Both the position numbers and the translations under genes were made by a program. Shown in pieces: positions 1 through 5,817 of a DNA stretch of 7,189 nt. Source of the stretch: an uncultured Porphyromonadaceae bacterium (GTDB lineage: Bacteria > Bacteroidota > Bacteroidia > Bacteroidales > Muribaculaceae); assembly GCA_900555165.1 (NCBI GenBank), contig USKE01000116.1:1-7189 (forward strand), in the 5' to 3' direction. The notes beneath the pieces are model-generated. The model saw nothing but the letters and a program-made list of their open reading frames with translations, was not told the DNA's origin and ran no database searches. Positions within the stretch are counted from its first letter, which is position 1, and every line of letters starts with the position of its first letter.

Positions 1-341
1 CCAAGATGGCTCCCTTGCCCCGCCGCTTGCCCGGGCCTGCCGGTAATGCCGATCACGGGGAGATTTTTAGCCTCGCGACGCCGCCGGCTGCCAAGTTCCT
101 GAAGGGCCTGCAGGGTATCGCTCACATGATAGAATGTGGCGTCGGGAAACGACTCCTCGCCCACCACACGCGAAATCACGAAACTGCGCACCCCGCGCCT
201 GTAAAGCTCGGGGATATACCGGTGCCCGTCATCCATGGATGTGACAAGGGCTATGAAAATGGTGTTCTCGGGGTCTGACAGGCCGCGGCTGTCGGTGAGC
301 AGCACGGTCTGCGGAGTGGTTGAAATGGTTTCCTGACTCAT
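1..341 (-). CDS. murF: MurF-type ligase, N-terminal part (probably fused MurF/alanine racemase)
   Basis: This partial gene runs off the left edge. MurF adds D-Ala-D-Ala to UDP-MurNAc-tripeptide in the cytoplasm, the last soluble step of the peptidoglycan precursor. The translation (mine, from the minus strand) begins MSQETISTTPQTV. It then carries the MurF N-domain pattern LLTDSRGLSDPENTIFIALV, followed by DDGHRYIPELYRRGVRSFV and PVIGITG, the start of the ATP-binding loop. In Bacteroidetes this sequence type is normally fused to alanine racemase, but that part would lie outside the window. The ATG at 341-339 overlaps the stop of the GSCFA gene (ATGA), so translation is probably coupled. An in-frame stop at 374-372 with no ATG, GTG or TTG between leaves 341 as the only start. 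Only about 13 residues precede LLTDSR, which seems shorter than usual. In the last ~35 bases the frame reads GITGRPGQAAGQ instead of GITGxxGKT. Skipping one base restores PGK, so a 1-nt insertion or edge error is likely. Confidence 0.85.
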   Translation of the reverse strand, partial: MSQETISTTPQTVLLTDSRGLSDPENTIFIALVTSMDDGHRYIPELYRRGVRSFVISRVVGEESFPDATFYHVSDTLQALQELGSRRRREAKNLPVIGITGRPGQAAGQGSHL

Positions 342-1324
342 TTCTGTTTCTGTAATTTCGCGATATAGCGGTCAACGGCCGCCGATACCTCTGGATGAAT
401 AGTTGTAAACGTGGCGGCAAGCGCGGCGGGGTCGCCGTCATGCCTGTCGGCCTCCGGGGCCGCGAGGGGCCTGTGGGCCAGACGTGTGGTGAATTTTCGG
501 CAGTCGGCGGCAAGGCGGCGGGTGGCGTCACTGAAAAAAGCGTTGCCGAACTGCTCGTATATGAAATCTACGGCCACAGGCGACGGGTGCATCATGTCGG
601 CCGCATAATATCTGTAATCGCGCAACTGGTCGTTGACAATCTCGTAGGCGGGGAAATAAATCACCGCCCCGGGCTTGTCGGCGGCAAAGCTGTCGGCGCC
701 CAGGAGCAACCGGGCCTTGCTGAGCCGGTCGGCGTGCAGTGAGTGTCCGCCGTGGCGCACGGGGCTGACCGTAACCACCACTTTCACGCCCGGATTAAAC
801 CGGCGCAGGATGTCAAGGCTCCGGCCGAGTGACGCGGCAACCTCGGCCACGCCGAGCTGTGCCTCGTCGAACTCGCGTGCCGGGAGTTTCTGGCAATTGG
901 CCACAACCCGGCCGAGCCGACGGTGTATAAACACCCGAGAGGTGCCTAATGTCAGCGTGACCACCCCGGTTTTTTCAAGAAAAGCGCGGAATTGTGCCAT
1001 TTTGGCTACAATCCGGGCGGCAAGCTCTTCTGGTGTCGACGCCGAAAGACGCGAATGAAAGTCGAGCGACACCACACGGCCGTCGCGTTCAGTCATTGCG
1101 CATACGGGATCGTAGCCGCTGTCGGCCGCGATTTCAAGCGTATGCTCTATGCTCGCCGGATTGAACAGGGGCCCGAACGGATTTACGGCCACATCGAACA
1201 GCTCGGCCGCCAGACGGGCGCCTACCTCGTCGGCAAAGCATGAGCCGAGTGTGGCCACCGGTGTGGTGTGGTCTATAAGCCCCTCATAACCCCGGGGTAG
1301 CTCGACTTCGGTCTGGAATTTCAT
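338..1324 (-). CDS. GSCFA-family protein (SGNH/GDSL-like hydrolase)
   Basis: This 328-residue protein belongs to the GSCFA family, named for the motif seen here at residues 27-31 (TLGSCFADEVG). The family is generally placed near SGNH/GDSL esterases. Ser28 would be the nucleophile, and DMMHPS (Asp243, His246) matches the C-terminal Asp-x-x-His block. Other family-like stretches are VNPFGPLFNP (48-57), LTLGTSRVF (124-132), VTVSPVRH (184-191) and YFPAYEIVNDQLRDYRYY (223-240). The substrate is unknown; an acyl group on cell-envelope material is a guess from the family. No signal peptide is visible. The start is set at ATG 1324-1322, because the longer upstream reading would run 103 nt into the porE coding region in another frame and its 34 extra residues look like noise. 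The gap to porE is 28 nt and the stop overlaps murF, so the gene is inside one operon. A weak AAGG lies just before the start. Family assignment is firm; activity is inferred. Confidence 0.93.
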   Translation of the reverse strand: MKFQTEVELPRGYEGLIDHTTPVATLGSCFADEVGARLAAELFDVAVNPFGPLFNPASIEHTLEIAADSGYDPVCAMTERDGRVVSLDFHSRLSASTPEELAARIVAKMAQFRAFLEKTGVVTLTLGTSRVFIHRRLGRVVANCQKLPAREFDEAQLGVAEVAASLGRSLDILRRFNPGVKVVVTVSPVRHGGHSLHADRLSKARLLLGADSFAADKPGAVIYFPAYEIVNDQLRDYRYYAADMMHPSPVAVDFIYEQFGNAFFSDATRRLAADCRKFTTRLAHRPLAAPEADRHDGDPAALAATFTTIHPEVSAAVDRYIAKLQKQK

Positions 1325-1352
1325 TGCCTTGTGCTGTTGAAAACGGGGGCGG

Positions 1353-3380
1353 TCACCAGGCCTGGTAGTCGGTCGACAGAACCTGGAACTCGGTGCGGCG
1401 GTTGATCTGGTCGGCGGCCTCGGCATCCTCGTCGCTCAGCCCTTCGATGAACTCGGGGGTGAGGATGTCCCCCTCCTTGAACTGCGGGTAAAGCCTGGCC
1501 AGTTTTTTCGTTATGGTCTTGGGACGCGACTTGCCATAGCCCTGCGCCTGCAGACGGTCGGCCTTTATACCTTTTGAAATCAGATATTTTATAACCGAAT
1601 CGGCACGGCGCTGCGAGAGGCCGTTGTTATATTCGTCAGAACCGACACGGTCGGTATGCGAGGCCATCTCTATGGTGATGTTGGGGTTGTCGTTCATTAT
1701 CTGCACCAGTTCGTCGAGAGCCTCCATGGTCTCGGGACGCAGGTCGGCGCGGTCAAAGTCGTAGAAAACATTGTCGACCACCACAGGCTTGTTCACCGAC
1801 GCGAGGATGAAGTCGACACCATATTCGGCATCCTCTTCGGCGGTGTCCGAGGTGAACTCCTGCCGGGCGTTGAGGTACCCTTTGGCCCCGGCAAGCATCA
1901 CATAGCTTATGCCCCGTTCAAGCGGGAACGAGAACGAGCCGTCGGGACGTGCCATCGCCTTCTGGTTCGAGCCGTCGTTGCCTACGATGCGTATCACGGC
2001 ATTGGGTACGGGTTCCTCGTCTTTATCGAGCACCCAGCCCGATACGAGTATCTGCAAGTCGGGCAGCACGAACGAATAGAGGTGGTCGTAGCCGCGGCCA
2101 TCACCACGGGCCGACGAGAAGAACCCGCTCTCACCCTTGCCGAAAGTGATGCCGAAATCATCGGCGGCAGAGTTCACGGGCCACCCCATGTTCTCTACCT
2201 TCCAGCAGCCCGATTTGGTAAGACTTGCCTTGAATATGTCGAGACCGCCGAAACCCGGGTGACCGTCAGAGGCGAAATAAAGCACCGAGTCAGAAAGCAC
2301 GTAAGGGAACATCTCGTCGCCGGGCGTGTTGATGAACTCGCCCATGTTCTCGAGTGAGCCGACACGCTCCTTGAGGTTGATGCGCCATATATCCTTTCCG
2401 CCCGAACCGCCAGGCATGTCCGAGGTGAAATAGAGCCAGTCGCCGTCGGGCGATACGGCCGGATGGGCGTATGACGACACTGTATCGGCCGTAATCTCGA
2501 ATTTCACGGGGGCACTCCACTTGGCGTCGGAACGCTGTGAGGTGTAGATCTCCACGCCGGTGTTGGCGTTCGGCTCGCGGCGTGCTTTCGAGAGGTACAT
2601 CGTCTGGCCGTCGGGTGTAAACGATACGGCACCCTCGTCGAGGTCCGAGTTCAGTTCGCCATCGACAGGCTCGGGGCGTTGCCACTCACCCTTCTCGTTC
2701 ACTTTGGCGAACCATATGTCGCCCTTCTTCATACCGGTGATCTCGCTTTTGCGGTCGCCGGTAACCTTCTCGTTGGTGGTGGTGAAATAGAGCTGGTCGG
2801 CATCCGTGCGGTTAATGAACATCGGGGCATAGTCGGCGCGGCGCGAGTTGAAGAGCTTGGCGTTCTTCACGACATAGCGCGTGGGCTCGCTTTTGGCCTT
2901 GAGGGCGTAGTTGCATCCGGCCAGGCCGTTCTCGGCGAGTTTCGACTTCGGGTCGAGACGCAGGTAATCTTCGTAAGCTTTTTTTGCGGGGCCGTATTTC
3001 CCCTCGGCATGGAGCGACTGCGCCATGAGCAGGATGGCCGTTGAGTCGGGATATTCGTAACGCAGGGCATTGGCGAACGCCGACGAGGCGCGGGCCGACA
3101 TGCCGAGCCTGTCGTAGCAGAGCCCCATCTTGTAGGCCACCATGCCGCGCTGCGGACGTTCCTCTTTCTTGGTGAGCTTGTTGTAGACCTTGCGGTATGT
3201 TTTCTGGGCCTCGAAATACTCTCCGCGGGCATACTGTTCGTCGGCGACAGAAAGCTTGGCGCCTCCGCACGAGGTGAGCGCGGCCAGAACAGCCACGGTC
3301 ACGACAGCTGCCACGGCACGGGTCACAGCCGTGCGGCATATCCGGATCCCTGATTGTTTCACTCTGTTACACATATTCAT
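1353..3380 (-). CDS. porE: PorE-like T9SS lipoprotein (TPR, propeller, CRD and OmpA domains)
   Basis: The 675-residue product has the domain order of PorE (PG1058 of Porphyromonas gingivalis), a T9SS component thought to link the outer membrane to peptidoglycan. A hydrophobic signal (about 18-36) ends in lipobox LTSC with Cys38. Gly-Gly follows, not the acidic residues that favour surface export, so it probably faces the periplasm. TPR-like helices span about 42-155. WD40/PD40 propeller blades span about 170-440 (VSFTPDGQTMYLS, AVSPDGDWLYFTSD, DEMFPYVLSDSVLYFASDG). A carboxypeptidase-regulatory-like fold covers about 443-510. The OmpA domain covers about 537-668, with FYDFDRADLRPE, SHTDRVGS (Asp577) and LSQRRADSV (Arg592), the usual diaminopimelate-binding residues. 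An ATG at 3464 would give a longer frame but lies upstream of the predicted promoter and inside repeats, so I chose 3380; 3374 is equally possible and would give 673 residues. A generic OmpA/PD40 paralogue is the alternative, since no other T9SS genes are in view. Confidence 0.85.
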   Translation of the reverse strand: MNMCNRVKQSGIRICRTAVTRAVAAVVTVAVLAALTSCGGAKLSVADEQYARGEYFEAQKTYRKVYNKLTKKEERPQRGMVAYKMGLCYDRLGMSARASSAFANALRYEYPDSTAILLMAQSLHAEGKYGPAKKAYEDYLRLDPKSKLAENGLAGCNYALKAKSEPTRYVVKNAKLFNSRRADYAPMFINRTDADQLYFTTTNEKVTGDRKSEITGMKKGDIWFAKVNEKGEWQRPEPVDGELNSDLDEGAVSFTPDGQTMYLSKARREPNANTGVEIYTSQRSDAKWSAPVKFEITADTVSSYAHPAVSPDGDWLYFTSDMPGGSGGKDIWRINLKERVGSLENMGEFINTPGDEMFPYVLSDSVLYFASDGHPGFGGLDIFKASLTKSGCWKVENMGWPVNSAADDFGITFGKGESGFFSSARGDGRGYDHLYSFVLPDLQILVSGWVLDKDEEPVPNAVIRIVGNDGSNQKAMARPDGSFSFPLERGISYVMLAGAKGYLNARQEFTSDTAEEDAEYGVDFILASVNKPVVVDNVFYDFDRADLRPETMEALDELVQIMNDNPNITIEMASHTDRVGSDEYNNGLSQRRADSVIKYLISKGIKADRLQAQGYGKSRPKTITKKLARLYPQFKEGDILTPEFIEGLSDEDAEAADQINRRTEFQVLSTDYQAW

Positions 3381-3431
3381 ATAACGCGCGCGACACGCCA
3401 AATTGTATATCGCGCCGCACGCTTTCGGCGG

Positions 3432-3439
3432 CAAAGTTA
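3432..3439 (-). promoter_or_regulatory. Bacteroidetes -7 element for porE
   Basis: The minus strand reads TAACTTTG, a full match to the Bacteroidetes -7 consensus TAnnTTTG. A start site near 3425 would give a leader of about 45 nt to the ATG at 3380. No TTTG is present at the expected -33 position (about 3458-3461), so the promoter may be weak or activator-dependent. It rules against the upstream ATG at 3464. Confidence 0.6.
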
Positions 3440-3463
3440 TCAATTTCCACCGAGATAGCCGCA

Positions 3464-3534
3464 CATAAGCCGCATAAGTTACAAACTAACATAAGTCACA
3501 TACGCCACATAAGTCACATACGTTACATAATGTG
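3464..3534. repeat. 9-nt tandem repeat array, consensus CATAMGYYA
   Basis: Read on the plus strand, units start at 3464 (CATAAGCCG), 3473 (CATAAGTTA), 3482 (degenerate, 8 nt, CAAACTAA), 3490 (CATAAGTCA), 3499 (CATACGCCA), 3508 (CATAAGTCA), 3517 (CATACGTTA) and 3526 (CATAATGTG). A degenerate GATAGCCG-like unit may precede it near 3454. Paired units make two copies of a 16-nt word (ACATAAGTCACATACG) at 3489-3504 and 3507-3522, 18 nt apart. The array lies between the cargo-like gene ending at 3557 and porE, about 40-110 nt upstream of the predicted porE start site. The function is unknown: a regulator-binding array or a slippage-prone spacer are both possible. Confidence 0.8.
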
Positions 3535-3550
3535 ACGTATGTGGCTTATG
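3508..3550 (-). terminator. 43-nt near-palindrome, possible terminator hairpin
   Basis: Arms at 3508-3528 and 3530-3550 are 21 nt each around a single central base. They match at 19 of 21 positions. The two exceptions (3514/3544 and 3524/3534) are T-G, so they would be G-U pairs in a plus-strand RNA but C-A mismatches in a minus-strand RNA. It begins 6 nt after the stop codon of the leftward gene at 3557-5563, the right place for a terminator. No T-run follows on the minus strand and the stem is not GC-rich, so intrinsic termination is uncertain. A protein-binding dyad or an RNA-stabilising 3' hairpin is possible. Confidence 0.45.
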
Positions 3551-3556
3551 CGCGAA

Positions 3557-5563
3557 TTACCTGATGTGGATTTTGCGGGCCGAAGTGCCACGGCGCTCAA
3601 TCCAGACGCCCGGGCCGGGAACGGCCACACGCACGCCCTGCAGGTTGTAATATTCGGCGGGGGCGTCGGTGCCGTCGGCTCCGATGCCGTCGATGGCACC
3701 CTGGCCGGTGGGATTAAGGCGGATATTGCTCAGCAGAATCCCCTCCATGTCGGCAAACGAGGTAGTGTGGAATCCTATATAATAGATGCCGTCGTCAGGA
3801 ACGGTAAATTTCACCGACCGGGTACCGATCTCGCGCTCGGGACGGAATGTAGCGATCAGCTCGCGGGTCATAGCCTCGGGTGTGGGCTCGGTGCCGATGC
3901 AGACGCGCATGAACTCGTCGGTGTAGGTCGAGTTGCAGGTCTGCACGTCGATCTTGAGCGTGTATGATGTCCCGGACTTGAACGCCACGGGCGACAGCAC
4001 CAGCCAGTCGTCCATCGGCACACCGGAGCCGAAACTCGATTTGGCACACTCCTGATACAGGCTGTACGACCAGGTGCGGCCGTCGCCGTTCACATCGATT
4101 ACGGTCATGCGATCCACATCATCGCGGTCGGGCACGAGAGTGAAGTCAGGCTGCAGCGGAGTGCCCAGGGCAACCTCGTTCGACAGCGTAGCCTGCGACT
4201 GTTTGCCCCCGGCCATGACGACCACCGAGGCGGTATAGCGTTTCAGCTCGGCAGTGGCAAGCTGATGGTAGCCCCAGAGGTTTCCGGCAGGCTGCGTGAA
4301 GGCCGGCTCGTCGTTGAGCGACACCACATACTGCAGGTTGTCGAGGTCGATGTAGCCTCCGTTCACCCCTTCGGTCACCGGCTCCCAGATGACGCGGTCA
4401 TGCGTAAGCGTGACTTTGGCGGTGGCACGCGGCGTGTCGGTGCCCACCCACATGGCATGCGAGACATTCTCGCTCGCCTGGCCGTCGGCCACAGTGCGGA
4501 AAGTGAACACATGATTCCCTTCGGGCACGTCTGTGAAGTTCACGGTAACGTCGGCGCCGGGGAATGCCGTGCCGTTGGAGAATTGGGTGCCGTCGACAAC
4601 AGCCTCCCAGCCGAGCGCGCCGACAAGCACCTCGCCACCGATGGTCTGCGAGGGCATCGTGATGACAATAGAGCCGGTGGTGGCGCCCCCGTCAAAATTC
4701 ACGGCCTTGATGACCGGAGAGGCCGGCGATGCCTGTGACCCGGCTTTGTCGGGACAGATGAAGAAATTGTACTGCTCGCCGAAGGGGCAGTCGCTAACCT
4801 TGGTGAAAGCCGAACCGTCGGGCGTGATGGTATATATGGCAGAGTCAGTGCCGAACTGCGGGTTCCAGTAGAACAGGTTCTCTTTCGGGGCGTAGCACAG
4901 ACCGCACACCATGATGTCGGCCTCGACCGGCACCTGCGCCACGACAGTCTGGGCGCCGTTTGCAGGGTTGACGGTGACAAACTCGCGCCGTGCGTTGATG
5001 CCGTAGAGTTTCTGGTCGGCGGTATTGTAGGCGATTGAAAGGCACTCTTCGTCTGAATCCCACTCGAATGTCCTGACCACCTGCAGGTCGCCGGGATTAT
5101 CGGCCGAGACCTTCATCAGCGCGTAAGAGAAGTCGCCTGTGAGACCGTAGCCGTAGACACAACGGTCATCGGGATTGTAGACGGCGCTGAACATATAGCC
5201 GTTGTCAATGGAAAGGGGCGTGAATTGCGACACCGCGCCGGTGGCGAAATCAGCCTCCATATAATAATGCTGCTCTACGACCGAATAGTTCTCCTTGACA
5301 TAGTAGCCGCAGAGCGTGCCGTCGACAAGCCACGCACTGCGCAGGGGGAAACCGACCTCGGGGCCTTTGGGATCGCGCATGAGCAGTTCGGCGCCATCCT
5401 CCGACAGGGTGTATATGCCGTAGACCGGCGTTGTGGCCTGTGTGGTCCACAGACCGGCATAGATTGTCGAGCCACCGGGCATCGCGGCATCAGCCGCCGG
5501 CGCGAGTGACATGGCCGCGGTGACCGTGGCCACGAGAATGCCTGTGCGTAAATGTTTGTGCAT
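3557..5563 (-). CDS. Secreted multidomain protein with T9SS-like C-terminal tail
   Basis: I do not recognise a named family for this 668-residue protein. It starts with a signal peptide (1-26, ending APAADA). Residues 30-275 look like a beta-propeller, with repeated short strand patterns such as IYAGLW, YGIYTLSEDG, VYGYGLTG, LYGINARREFVTVNP and IYTITPDG. Residues 285-465 look like two Ig/fibronectin-type folds. Residues 485-616 resemble the cleaved-adhesin (choice-of-anchor J, MAM-like) domain, with DDWLVLSPVAFKSGTSYTL and GIYYIGFHTTSFADMEG. The last 34 residues (PAEYYNLQGVRV...PGVWIERRG...KIHIR) match the style of T9SS type A sorting tails, implying export and surface attachment or release. 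No catalytic motif is evident, so an adhesin or ligand-binding role is inferred. Nine or more cysteines are scattered through it. It has its own promoter upstream, is divergent to the LamG gene, and ends just before the palindrome and repeats ahead of porE. A transcript reading through into porE is possible. Confidence 0.88.
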   Translation of the reverse strand: MHKHLRTGILVATVTAAMSLAPAADAAMPGGSTIYAGLWTTQATTPVYGIYTLSEDGAELLMRDPKGPEVGFPLRSAWLVDGTLCGYYVKENYSVVEQHYYMEADFATGAVSQFTPLSIDNGYMFSAVYNPDDRCVYGYGLTGDFSYALMKVSADNPGDLQVVRTFEWDSDEECLSIAYNTADQKLYGINARREFVTVNPANGAQTVVAQVPVEADIMVCGLCYAPKENLFYWNPQFGTDSAIYTITPDGSAFTKVSDCPFGEQYNFFICPDKAGSQASPASPVIKAVNFDGGATTGSIVITMPSQTIGGEVLVGALGWEAVVDGTQFSNGTAFPGADVTVNFTDVPEGNHVFTFRTVADGQASENVSHAMWVGTDTPRATAKVTLTHDRVIWEPVTEGVNGGYIDLDNLQYVVSLNDEPAFTQPAGNLWGYHQLATAELKRYTASVVVMAGGKQSQATLSNEVALGTPLQPDFTLVPDRDDVDRMTVIDVNGDGRTWSYSLYQECAKSSFGSGVPMDDWLVLSPVAFKSGTSYTLKIDVQTCNSTYTDEFMRVCIGTEPTPEAMTRELIATFRPEREIGTRSVKFTVPDDGIYYIGFHTTSFADMEGILLSNIRLNPTGQGAIDGIGADGTDAPAEYYNLQGVRVAVPGPGVWIERRGTSARKIHIR
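3560..3661 (-). other. T9SS-like C-terminal sorting tail (gene 3557-5563)
   Basis: These codons give residues 635-668. Key residues are PAEYYNLQGVRV, then PGVWIERRG and a basic end, KIHIR. The arrangement Y-N-L-Q-G, P-G-x-[YW]-I, then a K/R-rich end is the type A tail pattern of Bacteroidetes secreted proteins. It aligns with the tail of the LamG gene at 7033-7140. Confidence 0.7.
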
Positions 5564-5613
5564 AATATAAAAGTAGTGACTTTGTGATTATAATCGGTTA
5601 TCCATTGAATATG

Positions 5614-5643
5614 CAAATGTAATGAAAATATCCGACAATCAAA
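5614..5643 (-). promoter_or_regulatory. Bacteroidetes promoter (-33 TTTG and -7 TACATTTG) for gene 3557-5563
   Basis: On the minus strand TTTG (5643-5640) and TACATTTG (5621-5614) are separated by 18 nt, a full match to the Bacteroidetes -33/-7 consensus. The predicted start site is near 5607. This leaves an A/T-rich leader of about 44 nt before the ATG at 5563. It is the best promoter in the window. Confidence 0.8.
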
Positions 5644-5726
5644 GCATTCTGCTACCAAAACTGGAAACACAGGGTACATTGCTGGCATTTTTCGGTACAT
5701 CATCACCGCATGACAAAAAAAATTTG

Positions 5727-5734
5727 TAATTTTG
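5727..5734 (+). promoter_or_regulatory. Bacteroidetes -7 element for the LamG gene
   Basis: TAATTTTG matches TAnnTTTG. It is preceded by an A-run and TTTG at 5723-5726, which is too close to serve as a -33 element. The proper -33 position (about 5705-5708) reads ACCG, so the upstream half is missing. The predicted start is near 5741, giving a leader of about 77 nt. The element lies inside the longest possible open frame (which opens at 5710), so the coding start must be further down, at 5818. Confidence 0.6.
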
Positions 5735-5817
5735 CCCCGGAAATAACCGAAAATCACATTTCATTCAGATTGCACACAGGTACAATTATCTACAATTCAT
5801 CAAGAAAACCAGCAATT

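Noticed and set aside
1656..2357. Long plus-strand open frame (233 codons) opposite porE
   Set aside because: It lies wholly within the porE coding region, whose domains are unmistakable; the antisense translation has no recognisable fold and follows from high GC.
3381..3464. Upstream extension of porE starting at ATG 3464
   Set aside because: It would place the predicted -7 element and part of the 9-nt repeats inside the coding region and put 28 non-signal-like residues before the lipoprotein signal.
3454..3550. Repeats as a CRISPR array
   Set aside because: Units are 9 nt and contiguous with no unique spacers, and no cas genes are nearby.
3539..3967. Plus-strand open frame of 142 codons starting in the palindrome
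   Set aside because: It is antisense to the tail and adhesin-like domain of the gene at 3557-5563 and its translation looks like low-complexity antisense; no plus-strand promoter match precedes it.
4265..4738. Plus-strand open frame of 157 codons
   Set aside because: Antisense shadow of the Ig-like region of the gene at 3557-5563, with no promoter or protein-like features.
5586..5595. Perfect 10-nt palindrome GATTATAATC in the leader of gene 3557-5563
   Set aside because: Short, AT-rich and isolated; expected by chance in such a region, with no second copy near the other promoter.
5710..5817. 36-codon upstream extension of the LamG gene
   Set aside because: The predicted -7 element TAATTTTG lies within it and the signal peptide starts cleanly at 5818.
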